Assembly (NCBI GenBank): GCA_910588595.1
Contig: CAJUQU010000188.1
Location: 1 to 7,579 of the forward strand
Length of the DNA: 7,579 bases
Direction of reading: 5' to 3'
DNA from: an uncultured Lachnospiraceae bacterium
GTDB lineage: Bacteria; Bacillota_A; Clostridia; Lachnospirales; Lachnospiraceae
In this document: positions 1-6,540 of the stretch, piece by piece
Numbering within the stretch: the stretch's first letter is position 1
Layout: every line of letters begins with the position of its first letter
Notes under the pieces: model-generated
The model's database searches: none
Told to the model about the DNA's origin: nothing
What the model saw: the letters and a program-made list of their open reading frames with translations, nothing else
Made by a program: the position numbers and the translations under genes

Positions 1-47
1 GAGATGGTTGTCAGTGACTGGAGTTCAGACGTGTGCTCTTCCGATCT
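1..47 (+). other. Illumina P7/TruSeq adapter contamination
   Basis: Bases 14-47 match, base for base, the 34-base Illumina index-read (read 2) adapter, beginning GTGACTGGAG and ending CTTCCGATCT. Bases 1-5 (GAGAT) are the last bases of the P7 flow-cell primer, and bases 6-13 (GGTTGTCA) sit exactly where an 8-base i7 index lies. The order P7 tail, index, adapter is complete and points into the insert, so base 48 is the end of a library fragment. Translating this stretch gives the peptide VTGVQTCALPI on the plus strand and RKSTRLNSSH on the minus strand, both well-known signatures of adapter contamination in protein databases. Nothing here should be annotated as a gene. Confidence 0.98.
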
Positions 48-75
48 TGATTCTGTCTCAACTCTTTCTGCATTC

Positions 76-987
76 TTACAGTTTTGACACATTTGACAGT
101 TTTGGCAGAAATACGGAGAACACCGATCCAGCGCCTTTCCTGGAGGACACTTTGATATATCCGCCCTCCTTTGCCACGATCTCCCGCGCCAGGTACAGCC
201 CGATCCCCACGCCGCGCTCGTCGCGCACTTCGGGAGAGCGGTAGAAGCGCGCAAATATTTTTGCGGTCTCCTCCTCGGACATGCCGATGCCGGTGTCCGC
301 GATATGGATGCAGACAAACATTTCGTACTCGCGCGCGCCGATGGTGACTGTGCCGCCGGCGGCAGTGTATTTTACCGCGTTGTCGACGATGTTTGAGACG
401 GCTTCGAGCGTCCATTTAAAGTCAAACACTGCCGTGCATTCAGGGACAGGTTCGATCTGACAGCGTATTCCTTTTGCGTCGGCAGCGTCGCTGCAGTCGA
501 TACATCGGATCAGCTTTCGGATGCTGTTTTCCTTCGGCGTGACGTTTATGATGCCGTTTTCCAGACGGGAAGTCTTGATGAGCGATGCGGTCAGGAAATT
601 CAATTTCTCGGTCTGCTCCTCGAGCTGCGACGCCAGCTTTCTCGCGCTGTCGTCGAGACAGGGGGATTCCTTTAGGAGCTGGGCGTACAATAAAATATTG
701 GCTACCGGCGTCTTGGTCTGATGGGAGATATCCGCGATCAGCGTCTTGATGCTGTCCTTCTCGGTATTGATCTGCCGTGTGGAGAGGATCCCGGACGACA
801 GAAAGCGGTACATTTTGGATTCGATCCTGGACAGGCTCTGCTCGGTAAACGTACGCTCGGAAAAAGTGCCATCGATCGCACTGTCAAGCATTTTGTCAAG
901 TTTTGACAATGTTTTTGCCGTGTAACGATACAGGGCGGCGATGACGGCGAGTAATATCAGTATGATCAGTCCATATAGGTACTTCAT
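76..987 (-). CDS. Sensor histidine kinase, single membrane segment, no extracytoplasmic sensor domain
   Basis: A 303-residue membrane-bound histidine kinase that should autophosphorylate and pass phosphate to the response regulator encoded just upstream. Residues 3-20 form one hydrophobic helix. A charged linker follows (about 21-80), then the dimerisation/phosphoacceptor helix with H89 in DISHQTKTP. The HATPase domain shows an N box (SNIVDNAVKYT, 198-208), a G1 box (DTGIG, 231-235), an F box (FARFYR, 245-250) and a G2 box (GVGIGLYLA, 259-267), so all catalytic motifs are intact. The ATG at 985-987 was chosen because it overlaps the regulator stop (ATGA) and is followed at once by the membrane helix; an in-frame ATG at 1017 would add ten residues inside the regulator gene. 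With no second membrane segment and no sensor loop, the signal is probably sensed in the membrane or through a partner protein. Related clostridial kinases often sit beside FtsX-type ABC transporters, but that side of the operon is missing here. The last residues (KLSNVSKL) are a short tail past the usual FLP end. Confidence 0.93.
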   Translation of the reverse strand: MKYLYGLIILILLAVIAALYRYTAKTLSKLDKMLDSAIDGTFSERTFTEQSLSRIESKMYRFLSSGILSTRQINTEKDSIKTLIADISHQTKTPVANILLYAQLLKESPCLDDSARKLASQLEEQTEKLNFLTASLIKTSRLENGIINVTPKENSIRKLIRCIDCSDAADAKGIRCQIEPVPECTAVFDFKWTLEAVSNIVDNAVKYTAAGGTVTIGAREYEMFVCIHIADTGIGMSEEETAKIFARFYRSPEVRDERGVGIGLYLAREIVAKEGGYIKVSSRKGAGSVFSVFLPKLSNVSKL

Positions 988-1649
988 GATCCGGGGATTC
1001 CTTTCTGCTGTTCCCACACGTAACCGATGCCGTAGACAGATCGGATCGGCACATCGGTTATCTTCTGCCGGAGTCTCTTGACGGCGACGGACAGCGCGTT
1101 CTCCTCCACAAACTCCGCGTTGTCGGTCCAGACACGGTCGAGCAGCATCTCGCGCGGCAGCGTGCGTCCCGGATTCTGGACAAAGATTTTCAGGAGCCGC
1201 TGTTCTGTCTTGCTGAGCTCGACAGGGGTTCTGTCGACGAGGAATTTCATGTTGTCGAAATCAAATTCGTATCTGTCAGTGCAAAATACGTTGCTGTCGG
1301 GCTGTCTGCGCCGCAGGACTGCGTTCACCCGCGCGCGCAGCACCGCGAGCGAAAAGGGCTTTGTGATATAGTCGTCTGCCCCGGTCTCAAGCCCTGTCAC
1401 AATGTCGATCTCCATATCGTTGGCGGTCAGGAAGATGATGGGCAGTCTGCTCGTCTGCCTGATCCCGCGGCAGAAGTCGAGACCGCTGCCGTCGGGCAGG
1501 TTGATGTCGAGAATGATCAGATCGACGCTGCTGTCCAGCAGCTTTTTGGCATCTGCCAGACAAAACGCCTGCAGGATCGTATCGCTGCCCAGAGATAACG
1601 CGATTCCGTTGTTCAATGCCTTGTCGTCCTCGATGATCAGTATCTTCAT
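984..1649 (-). CDS. OmpR/PhoB-family response regulator
   Basis: A 221-residue cytoplasmic transcription factor, the partner of the kinase that follows it. The receiver domain (about 1-115) has the acidic pocket E7/D8/D9, the phosphoacceptor D48 in LIILDINLPDGSG, the switch residue T75 and the conserved K97 in ITKPF. The winged-helix DNA-binding domain (about 125-215) carries the usual OmpR-type pattern, including VELSKTEQRLL, the recognition-helix region ENALSVAVKRLRQK, and the wing ending IRSVYGIGYVW. The length is normal for the family. The start at 1649 is supported by a purine-rich site (AAGAAGGGAAA) just upstream on the minus strand. The gene overlaps the kinase start by four bases, so the two are probably translationally coupled. 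I found no clear promoter between this gene and the Rpn remnant, so transcription may start within or beyond that remnant. The target genes are unknown. Confidence 0.96.
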   Translation of the reverse strand: MKILIIEDDKALNNGIALSLGSDTILQAFCLADAKKLLDSSVDLIILDINLPDGSGLDFCRGIRQTSRLPIIFLTANDMEIDIVTGLETGADDYITKPFSLAVLRARVNAVLRRRQPDSNVFCTDRYEFDFDNMKFLVDRTPVELSKTEQRLLKIFVQNPGRTLPREMLLDRVWTDNAEFVEENALSVAVKRLRQKITDVPIRSVYGIGYVWEQQKGIPGS

Positions 1650-1671
1650 TATAGTTTCCCTTCTTTGTTTC

Positions 1672-1921
1672 TCAGTCTTTTCTTTGGGCTTTAGCCATTT
1701 CCAAATATTGATCCGTCGCAGCCATAGCCTTCAACTCCTCCCATGTTTTGATTTTAAAGAGTTTCGCCCACTGGTCGATCTTGTGCAGGCGATCCTCCTC
1801 GGCAGCGAGTTCGATATGATTTAATTCTACCACAGACAGCCGGATCTTGTCTGTATAAATTCTGTGATTTTTCAAACACGCTCTAGTATATGGCGTAAAA
1901 TTCCGGGGTGTCCTCAAACTT
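1672..1921 (-). pseudogene. Remnant of an Rpn-family PD-(D/E)XK nuclease (C-terminal part)
   Basis: The minus strand encodes the tail region of the Rpn (recombination-promoting nuclease / PD-(D/E)XK transposase-like) family. From about 1869 down to 1672 it reads NHRIYTDKIRLSVVELNH and then IELAAEEDRLHKIDQWAKLF, KIKTWEELKAMAA, closely following the family pattern (ELATEED, YWAKLFKATTWEE) as I remember it. The expected preceding stretch, KFEDTPEFYAIY, is also present but in a different frame (1886-1921) and is followed at once by an in-frame TAG (bases 1883-1885). A frameshift therefore lies between 1872 and 1886. The N-terminal catalytic domain is not recognisable further upstream, and the C-terminus stops 22 bases before the response-regulator start, shorter than family members I recall. 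An uninterrupted 91-residue frame exists (start at 1947), but its first 25 or so residues are out-of-frame sequence through a run of nine C. I regard this as a dead gene. The family assignment is from memory, not from a search. Confidence 0.72.
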
Positions 1922-2062
1922 ACAGACGCAGGGGGGGGGCGATGCATATCTGCCGGATGGCGATAAAGTCAGAGAACGTTTTTGCCGTCACTGAGAGTTG
2001 GGATTAAACTTCGCGATCCGTGAACAGTTCCGAAGGAATTAGCGCCCTGTTTTCTGCATACC

Positions 2063-2091
2063 TTGCTATTTGGCAGACAGCATGATAAAAT
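2063..2091 (+). promoter_or_regulatory. Predicted promoter of the AAA-like ATPase gene
   Basis: A TTGCTA -35 element (2063-2068, 4/6 to consensus) and a TAAAAT -10 element (2086-2091, 5/6) are separated by 17 bases. A TG one base before the -10 makes it an extended -10. Transcription would start near 2098, leaving a leader of about 37 bases before the GTG at 2135. This is a match to the vegetative sigma-factor consensus only; no expression evidence is available. Confidence 0.5.
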
Positions 2092-2106
2092 TGTGGTTAA
2101 ATCACA
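2092..2106 (+). promoter_or_regulatory. Palindrome at the predicted start site of the AAA-like gene (possible operator)
   Basis: TGTGGTTAAATCACA is a 15-base palindrome about a central A, with one mismatched pair. It lies directly after the -10 element and spans the predicted transcription start, which is where a repressor would block initiation. Its form (TGT, nine bases, ACA) resembles binding sites of GntR-like repressors, but no regulator can be named and chance is possible. Confidence 0.3.
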
Positions 2107-2134
2107 GTTTAAAAAGTTCCTAAGGAAAGGATGA

Positions 2135-3557
2135 GTGCGGACTATGGGGAGAATGTTTAATGTGAACGGTGTCTGTATACCGGGGCTGCATTACATGGTG
2201 GATCTAAAGGACAGGCTGGATGCGATCAAAGCGATGGTTGATGCGGGACACTATTTTGCGATCAATAAAGCGCGGCAGTACGGCAAGACCACAATACTTC
2301 GGTCACTGGCTGGGTATCTTCAAGATGCATACATTGTCATAAGTCTGGACTTCCAGCGGATGAGCTCCGCGGATTTTGCATCAGAATCTGCTTTTGTGAA
2401 TGGTCTGGCGCGCGGGATCCTGAAAAAAGTCAAGCGCATGGAACGGGTATCAGAACAGGTGAAAACTGAACTGTCAGAGTTGGCAGAGAACACGAATACA
2501 GCGGCACGGATGGCAGATATATTTGATTGTTTCAATGACTGGTGCGAACAGTCAGAGCAGCCGATCGTCCTGCTGATCGACGAGGTCGACACCGCAGCGG
2601 ACAGTCAGGTTTTTCTTGACTTTCTGGCACAGTTAAGGGCAGATTATCTTGACAGGATGGAGCTGTCAACGTTTCAGTCAGTGATCCTTGCCAGTGTATA
2701 TGATATCCGCAATATGAGGCACAAGATACGCGGGGGAAAAGAGCATAAACAGAACAGTCCATGGAATATTTCTGCTAAATTTCCTATAAATATGAGTTTT
2801 TCGGCGGAAGAGATCGCGGGGATGCTGGATCAGTATGAGACAGATCATGCCACAGGAATGGATGTCAGAGAAGTTTCGGATCTGATCTATGCATACACTT
2901 CGGGTTATCCATATCTTGTATCTGCCATATGCAAATATATTGATGAGGAGATAACCAGGACTGCAGGATTACCGCACAGCAGCGCGGCATGGACGAAAGC
3001 GGGTGTGCTGGCTGCGGTGAAACACTTTCTCTCAGAGAAAAATACACTGTTTGAATCCCTGATCGGAAAATTGAATGATTATCCGCAGATGCGGGAGATG
3101 ATATACCTGCTTTTGTTTCAGGGACAGACGATAGCGTATAACGCGGACGATCAGGCGATGGATATGCTGCTGATGTTTGGGTTTGTCAGGGTGGAGCAGG
3201 AGACAATACAACTTGCAAACCGCATATTTGAGACGCGGTTGTATAATTATTTCCTCACACTGCCAGAGGTTCAGAGCGGCGAAATGTACAGGAAATTATT
3301 ACGTCGAGGCTCGAACCAGAAATCAGGAGCGCACGGATCTGATCATTGATTATCTTGGGACACAGTATATCATCGAAATGAAGATATGGCATGGAAATGC
3401 CTACAATGAACGCGGTGAGAAGCAGCTTGTGGAGTATCTTGACCATTATCATCTCCAAAAAGGTTATATGCTCAGTTTTTCTTTTAACAAGACAAAGCGG
3501 ACGGGTCTGAGGGAGATCAGGCTCGGGGATAAGATCCTGATCGAAGCAGTCGTATAA
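2135..3557 (+). pseudogene. AAA-like ATPase with C-terminal PD-(D/E)XK nuclease domain, split by an internal deletion/frameshift
   Basis: The first frame (2135-3349) encodes an AAA-like P-loop ATPase of the type NCBI calls 'AAA-like domain-containing protein'. Near the N-terminus is the family signature FNVNGVCIPGLHYMVDL. The Walker A equivalent is ARQYGKTT (46-53), which lacks the first glycine as is usual in this family, and Walker B is IVLLIDEVD (144-152). Further family blocks are NSPWNI, YAYTSGYPY, FLSEKNTLFESLIGKLND and ANRIFETRLYN. At SGEMYR (about 3292) the frame leaves the family and ends 18 residues later. Directly at that point a second frame resumes with TGNYYVEARTRNQERTDLI and then IIDYLGTQYIIEMKIWHG, ending ILIEAVV at 3557. 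That is the nuclease domain, with the D...ExK core (D in IIDY, EMK) intact. About 60 family residues between the two are missing, so the joint looks like an out-of-frame deletion rather than one lost base. The start is GTG 2135 with AAGGA eight bases upstream; ATG 2144 or 2153 are alternatives. As read, the product would be an ATPase without its nuclease. The function of the intact family is not established; roles in mobile elements or defence are guesses. Confidence 0.82.
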
Positions 3558-3603
3558 AGTACGTATTGATCACAAAAATACTGATATACACGTATACAAG
3601 TTA

Positions 3604-3633
3604 TTGACAGAATGGGAATTTATGTTATATAGT
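3604..3633 (+). promoter_or_regulatory. Predicted promoter of the aminotransferase gene
   Basis: A perfect TTGACA -35 element (3604-3609) is followed after 18 bases by TATAGT (3628-3633, 5/6), or after 16 bases by TATATA (3626-3631). Transcription would begin near 3640, about 100 bases before the aminotransferase ATG at 3740. It is the best -35 match in a non-coding stretch on the plus strand and sits in the gap after the broken AAA-like gene. Confidence 0.6.
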
Positions 3634-3641
3634 AGGAAAGG

Positions 3642-3664
3642 AACTGTTTGGAAACAGTTTTTTT
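3642..3664 (+). terminator. Hairpin plus T-run in the aminotransferase leader (terminator or attenuator)
   Basis: AACTGTT (3642-3648) pairs perfectly with AACAGTT (3653-3659) around a TGGA loop, and a run of seven T overlaps the stem end (3658-3664). This has the shape of a small intrinsic terminator, with a weak stem because only two of seven pairs are G-C. It could end transcription from the upstream AAA-like gene. However, it lies just downstream of the predicted aminotransferase promoter, so it would also sit at the extreme 5' end of that mRNA, where it might protect the end or attenuate. A second weaker hairpin (3676-3697, GTACA/TGTAC arms) follows. I recognise no known riboswitch or leader peptide. 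Confidence 0.45.
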
Positions 3665-3739
3665 GAGGAAAAAGGGTACACAAAAGTATTTTTGTACGTA
3701 ATATGACAATGGCGTATGAATGATGGAGGTTATGGAAAA

Positions 3740-5023
3740 ATGAAAGCATACAAGGATTTGAACAAGGAAGAATTGCGTGCACTTCAGACGGAGCTTCAGG
3801 CAGCATATGAAAAGTTAAAGGAATCGGACATCAAACTCGACATGTCGCGCGGAAAGCCGGCGGCAGACCAGCTGGATCTGTCCGTCGACATGCTCGACGT
3901 GCTCAACAGCAAGTCTGTGTTCAAGGGCGATGACAAGGTGGATCTCAGAAATTACGGTGCATTTGACGGGATCAAGGAGGCGAAGGAGCTGTTTGCGGAG
4001 CTCATGGAGTGTCCTGTCGACCATGTGATGGTATTTGGCAATTCGAGTTTGAGTATCATGTATGATCTGATCTCAAGGGCGATGGTGCACGGGATCGGCG
4101 GCAATACGCCGTGGTGCAAACAGGAGAAGGTAAAGTTTTTGTGTCCTGTCCCGGGATATGACAGACATTTTGCCATTACCGAGGGGTTCGGCATCGAGAT
4201 GATCAACATTCCGATGGATGAGAACGGACCGGATATGGATCTGGTTGAAAAGTACGTCAACAATGACGCGGCTGTCAAGGGCATCTGGAATGTTCCGAAA
4301 TACACCAATCCCGCGGGAGTCGTGTATTCTGACGAGGTTGTCAGGAGATTTGCGAACTTAAAGCCGGCGGCGCCTGATTTCAGGATCTACTGGGACAACG
4401 CGTACGCGTTCCATCACGTCTATGTGGACAATAAGGCGGAGATGCTCAACATCGTGACGGAGTGTGAGAAAGCGGGAAATCCTGATATGTATTACCAGGT
4501 GTGCTCGACATCAAAGGTTACGTTCCCGGGCGCGGGCGTGGCAGCGCTGATCACCTCGCCGGCAAATCTTGCCGAGGTGAAAAAGACGGTTAGCCTGCAG
4601 ACGATCGGGTTTGACAAGATCAACCAGATGCGGCATGTGATGTATTTCAAGAATGCGGCGGGCGTGCACGCGCATATGGAGAAGCATGCGGCGCTGTTGA
4701 AACCGAAATTTGAGGCGGTTCTGGACTGTCTTGAGAAGGAGCTTGGCGGACTGGAGATCGGAAGCTGGATCAGACCGCTCGGCGGTTACTTTATCGCGTT
4801 TGACACGCTCGAGGGCTGTGCAAAGCGCGTTGTGGCACTCTGCAAGGAGGCTGGCGTGGTGATGACACCGGCAGGTTCCACCTTCCCTTACATGAAGGAT
4901 CCCGCGGACACGAGCATCCGCATCGCGCCGACGCTGCCGACACCGGAGGAGCTCAAGCAGGCGTGTGCAGTGTTTGTGCTCTGCGTGAAGCTGGCATCAG
5001 TTGAAAAATATCTGGCAGAATAA
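3740..5023 (+). CDS. PLP-dependent aspartate-type aminotransferase (PF12897 / AspT-like family)
   Basis: A 427-residue cytoplasmic fold-type I aminotransferase, predicted to move an amino group between aspartate (or a similar amino acid) and 2-oxoglutarate using pyridoxal phosphate. Family landmarks, in order: LDMSRGKP (33-40), NYGA (71-74), the cofactor phosphate-binding loop GNSS (100-103), PVPGYDRHF (136-144), the N190 region KYTNPAG, WDNAY (218-222) with D219 positioned to contact the pyridine nitrogen, CSTSK (255-259) with K259 as the Schiff-base lysine followed by VTFPGAGVA, and R394 in SIRIAP as the likely substrate-carboxylate arginine. This pattern is that of the group typified by Corynebacterium AspT rather than classic AspC. 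Length and motifs are complete. The start is ATG 3740, ten bases after GGAGG (3725-3729); an in-frame ATG at 3716 would precede the ribosome site and is unlikely. It appears to be transcribed alone, from its own promoter to a strong hairpin. The exact substrate cannot be read from sequence. Confidence 0.93.
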   Translation: MKAYKDLNKEELRALQTELQAAYEKLKESDIKLDMSRGKPAADQLDLSVDMLDVLNSKSVFKGDDKVDLRNYGAFDGIKEAKELFAELMECPVDHVMVFGNSSLSIMYDLISRAMVHGIGGNTPWCKQEKVKFLCPVPGYDRHFAITEGFGIEMINIPMDENGPDMDLVEKYVNNDAAVKGIWNVPKYTNPAGVVYSDEVVRRFANLKPAAPDFRIYWDNAYAFHHVYVDNKAEMLNIVTECEKAGNPDMYYQVCSTSKVTFPGAGVAALITSPANLAEVKKTVSLQTIGFDKINQMRHVMYFKNAAGVHAHMEKHAALLKPKFEAVLDCLEKELGGLEIGSWIRPLGGYFIAFDTLEGCAKRVVALCKEAGVVMTPAGSTFPYMKDPADTSIRIAPTLPTPEELKQACAVFVLCVKLASVEKYLAE

Positions 5024-5039
5024 CAGCCGGACAATATAG

Positions 5040-5071
5040 GATCCCCCAGGGCATTGCTGCTCTGGGGGATC
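5040..5071 (+). terminator. Strong hairpin between convergent genes (likely bidirectional terminator)
   Basis: GATCCCCCAGGGCA (5040-5053) pairs with TGCTCTGGGGGATC (5058-5071) over 14 positions, with one G-T wobble, around a TTGC loop. On the plus strand it is followed by TTTCATT, a modest T-rich tail 17 bases past the aminotransferase stop. On the minus strand it lies 23 bases beyond the MATE stop, but the following sequence is not T-rich. It therefore best fits termination of the aminotransferase mRNA, and probably stops or protects the 3' end of the convergent MATE transcript as well. Confidence 0.8.
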
Positions 5072-5093
5072 TTTCATTGTAAATATTCTGACA

Positions 5094-6458
5094 TTATTGC
5101 TTCCAGTCCAGGATCTTGTTCAGGCGCGTGAAGAGCATGGTTGCCGTCACGGTCGCGGCAATGATGTCACTGACCGGTTCCGCCACGAACACGCCAAACA
5201 CCTTGTCCGTGAAAAAGGCTGGCAGGATGAAGATCAGCGGGATCAGGAGGACCAGCTTGCGCAGGCATGCCATGAGCAGGCTGATCTTTGCCTGCCCCAG
5301 AGCCATGAAGGTCTGCTGACAGCCAATCTGTACGCCGGTGGAAAAGATCCCCGCCATATAGATCCGCATTGCCCACACGGTATAGGACACCAGCGTTTCA
5401 TCGCTGCTGAATATGTTTGCAAAAACCTGAGGGGCGATCATCAGGAGCAGCCACAGAACGCCTGCGTAGATCACACACGCGGCGAACTGGCAGCCAAACG
5501 CCTGCTTTACTCGCTCTTTTTTCCCTGCGCCAAAATTGTAGCTCATGATCGGCTGTCCGCCCTGACAGATGCCCTGCAGCGGCAGCGTGATCAGCTGGCT
5601 GCAGGAGGATATGATCGTCATGGCGCCCACCGCCACATCGCCCCCGTAACGGGAGAGACTGCTGTTAAAGCTGATGTTCAGGATGCTTTCCGTGCTGAGC
5701 ATCACAAAGGTGGAGACACCTAAGCCTAAACAGGGGAGGATCACCTGGGGTTCGATCTTCATATCCGGCAGGGTGAGACGGAGCTGGGTTTTGGATCCCC
5801 GCAGGAACCGAAGCACCCACACGGCGCTGACAGCCTGGCTCAATACCGTGGCGACCGCCGCGCCCTGCACGCCCATGCCAAGCACGAAGATCAGGATCGG
5901 GTCGAGGATGATATTGCAGACAGCGCCTACCACCGTGGTCGCCATGCTGATCTTGGCAAATCCCTGTGTGGTGATAAAAGGGTTCAGCCCCATCACGATC
6001 ATCACAAAAACTGTTCCCAGGATGTAGATCCGCGCGTAGGAGAGTCCGTAGGGAAGAGTGACGTCGCTCGCGCCAAAAAGCCGCAGGAGCTGGGGCGCGA
6101 ACAGATAAAACAAAAGTGTCAGGAGCACAGATAAGAACATCAATACGGAAAAACAGTTCCCAAGGATCTTCTGCGCCTCTTCCCGATCCTGTTTTCCCAT
6201 GGCGATCGCCGCCCTGGGCGCACCGCCTGAGCCTGCCAGCATGGCGAAAGCGTTGATCATCATCAAGATCGGCAGAAAGAGCCCCACCCCCGTCAACGCC
6301 GACGCGCCTGCGTCCGGTATATGACCGATGTAGATCCGGTCCACAATGTTGTACAGCATGTTGATCAGCTGCGCCACGACTGCCGGGACCGCAAGACTGA
6401 GCATCAATTTCGGGATGCTGCCGCTTCCCATATCCTGTTTTTTCTGTTCTTGTGCCAT
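5094..6458 (-). CDS. MATE-family multidrug/cation antiporter (MepA-like)
   Basis: A 454-residue inner-membrane exporter of the MATE family, which uses an H+ or Na+ gradient to expel organic cations, drugs or metabolites. The sequence is almost wholly hydrophobic and fits twelve membrane segments in two homologous halves (about 17-225 and 235-445). The N-terminal half has the family block SIPKLMLSLAVPAVVAQLIN, then MLYNIVDRIYIGHI, and SGGAPRAAIAMGK at 77-89. The second half has LQGICQGGQPIMSYNFGAGK, the expected mirror of that block. The pattern ALTGVGLFLPI and the GGAPRA motif place it closest to the MepA-like clostridial branch, but the substrate cannot be told. The ATG at 6458 is preceded by AAGGAAAGGAAG, with a somewhat long spacing of 11 bases. 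It has its own predicted promoter at 6541-6568 and converges on the aminotransferase. Length is normal and no defects are seen. Confidence 0.94.
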   Translation of the reverse strand: MAQEQKKQDMGSGSIPKLMLSLAVPAVVAQLINMLYNIVDRIYIGHIPDAGASALTGVGLFLPILMMINAFAMLAGSGGAPRAAIAMGKQDREEAQKILGNCFSVLMFLSVLLTLLFYLFAPQLLRLFGASDVTLPYGLSYARIYILGTVFVMIVMGLNPFITTQGFAKISMATTVVGAVCNIILDPILIFVLGMGVQGAAVATVLSQAVSAVWVLRFLRGSKTQLRLTLPDMKIEPQVILPCLGLGVSTFVMLSTESILNISFNSSLSRYGGDVAVGAMTIISSCSQLITLPLQGICQGGQPIMSYNFGAGKKERVKQAFGCQFAACVIYAGVLWLLLMIAPQVFANIFSSDETLVSYTVWAMRIYMAGIFSTGVQIGCQQTFMALGQAKISLLMACLRKLVLLIPLIFILPAFFTDKVFGVFVAEPVSDIIAATVTATMLFTRLNKILDWKQ

Positions 6459-6500
6459 TGGCTGTATCGCTTCCTTTCCTTAGTTATGTTAATAGATATT

Positions 6501-6515
6501 TGTAGATGATTTACA
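6501..6515 (-). promoter_or_regulatory. Palindrome in the MATE gene leader (possible operator)
   Basis: TGTAGATGATTTACA is a 15-base palindrome about a central G, with one mismatched pair. It lies roughly 20-34 bases after the predicted transcription start of the MATE gene and 43 bases before its ATG. It has the same TGT-N9-ACA form as the site at 2092-2106. A repressor site is plausible because MATE genes are often controlled locally, but no regulator gene is adjacent, so this is only a suggestion. Confidence 0.25.
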
Positions 6516-6540
6516 GGTGTCCTTCTTTTTTGGATGGCTT

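Noticed and set aside
8..415. Open frames on both strands running through the adapter (78 and 134 residues)
   Set aside because: They start or end in artificial adapter sequence and overlap the well-supported histidine kinase in other frames.
893..909. Perfect palindrome TTGTCAAGTTTTGACAA with promoter-like TTGACA
   Set aside because: It encodes part of the kinase linker (LSKLDKM), and I see no good -10 partner or nearby start that would make it regulatory.
1646..1656. TATAAT on the minus strand overlapping the response-regulator start codon
   Set aside because: No -35 element lies at the right distance, and a start there would leave no ribosome-binding site on the mRNA.
1941..2134. Possible structured RNA or riboswitch between the Rpn remnant and the AAA-like gene
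   Set aside because: Only a small hairpin (2026-2040, AGTTCC/GGAATT) is visible, upstream of the predicted transcription start, with no known riboswitch core.
2131..2160. Nine-codon frame starting ATG 2131 before the AAA-like gene
   Set aside because: Too short to support as a leader peptide; it has no repeated regulatory codons and simply overlaps the alternative starts of the larger gene.
5097..5723. 208-residue plus-strand frame opposite the MATE gene
   Set aside because: Its translation is rich in H, Q, R and D with no family pattern, as expected for the antisense of a GC-rich membrane-protein gene that is clearly real.
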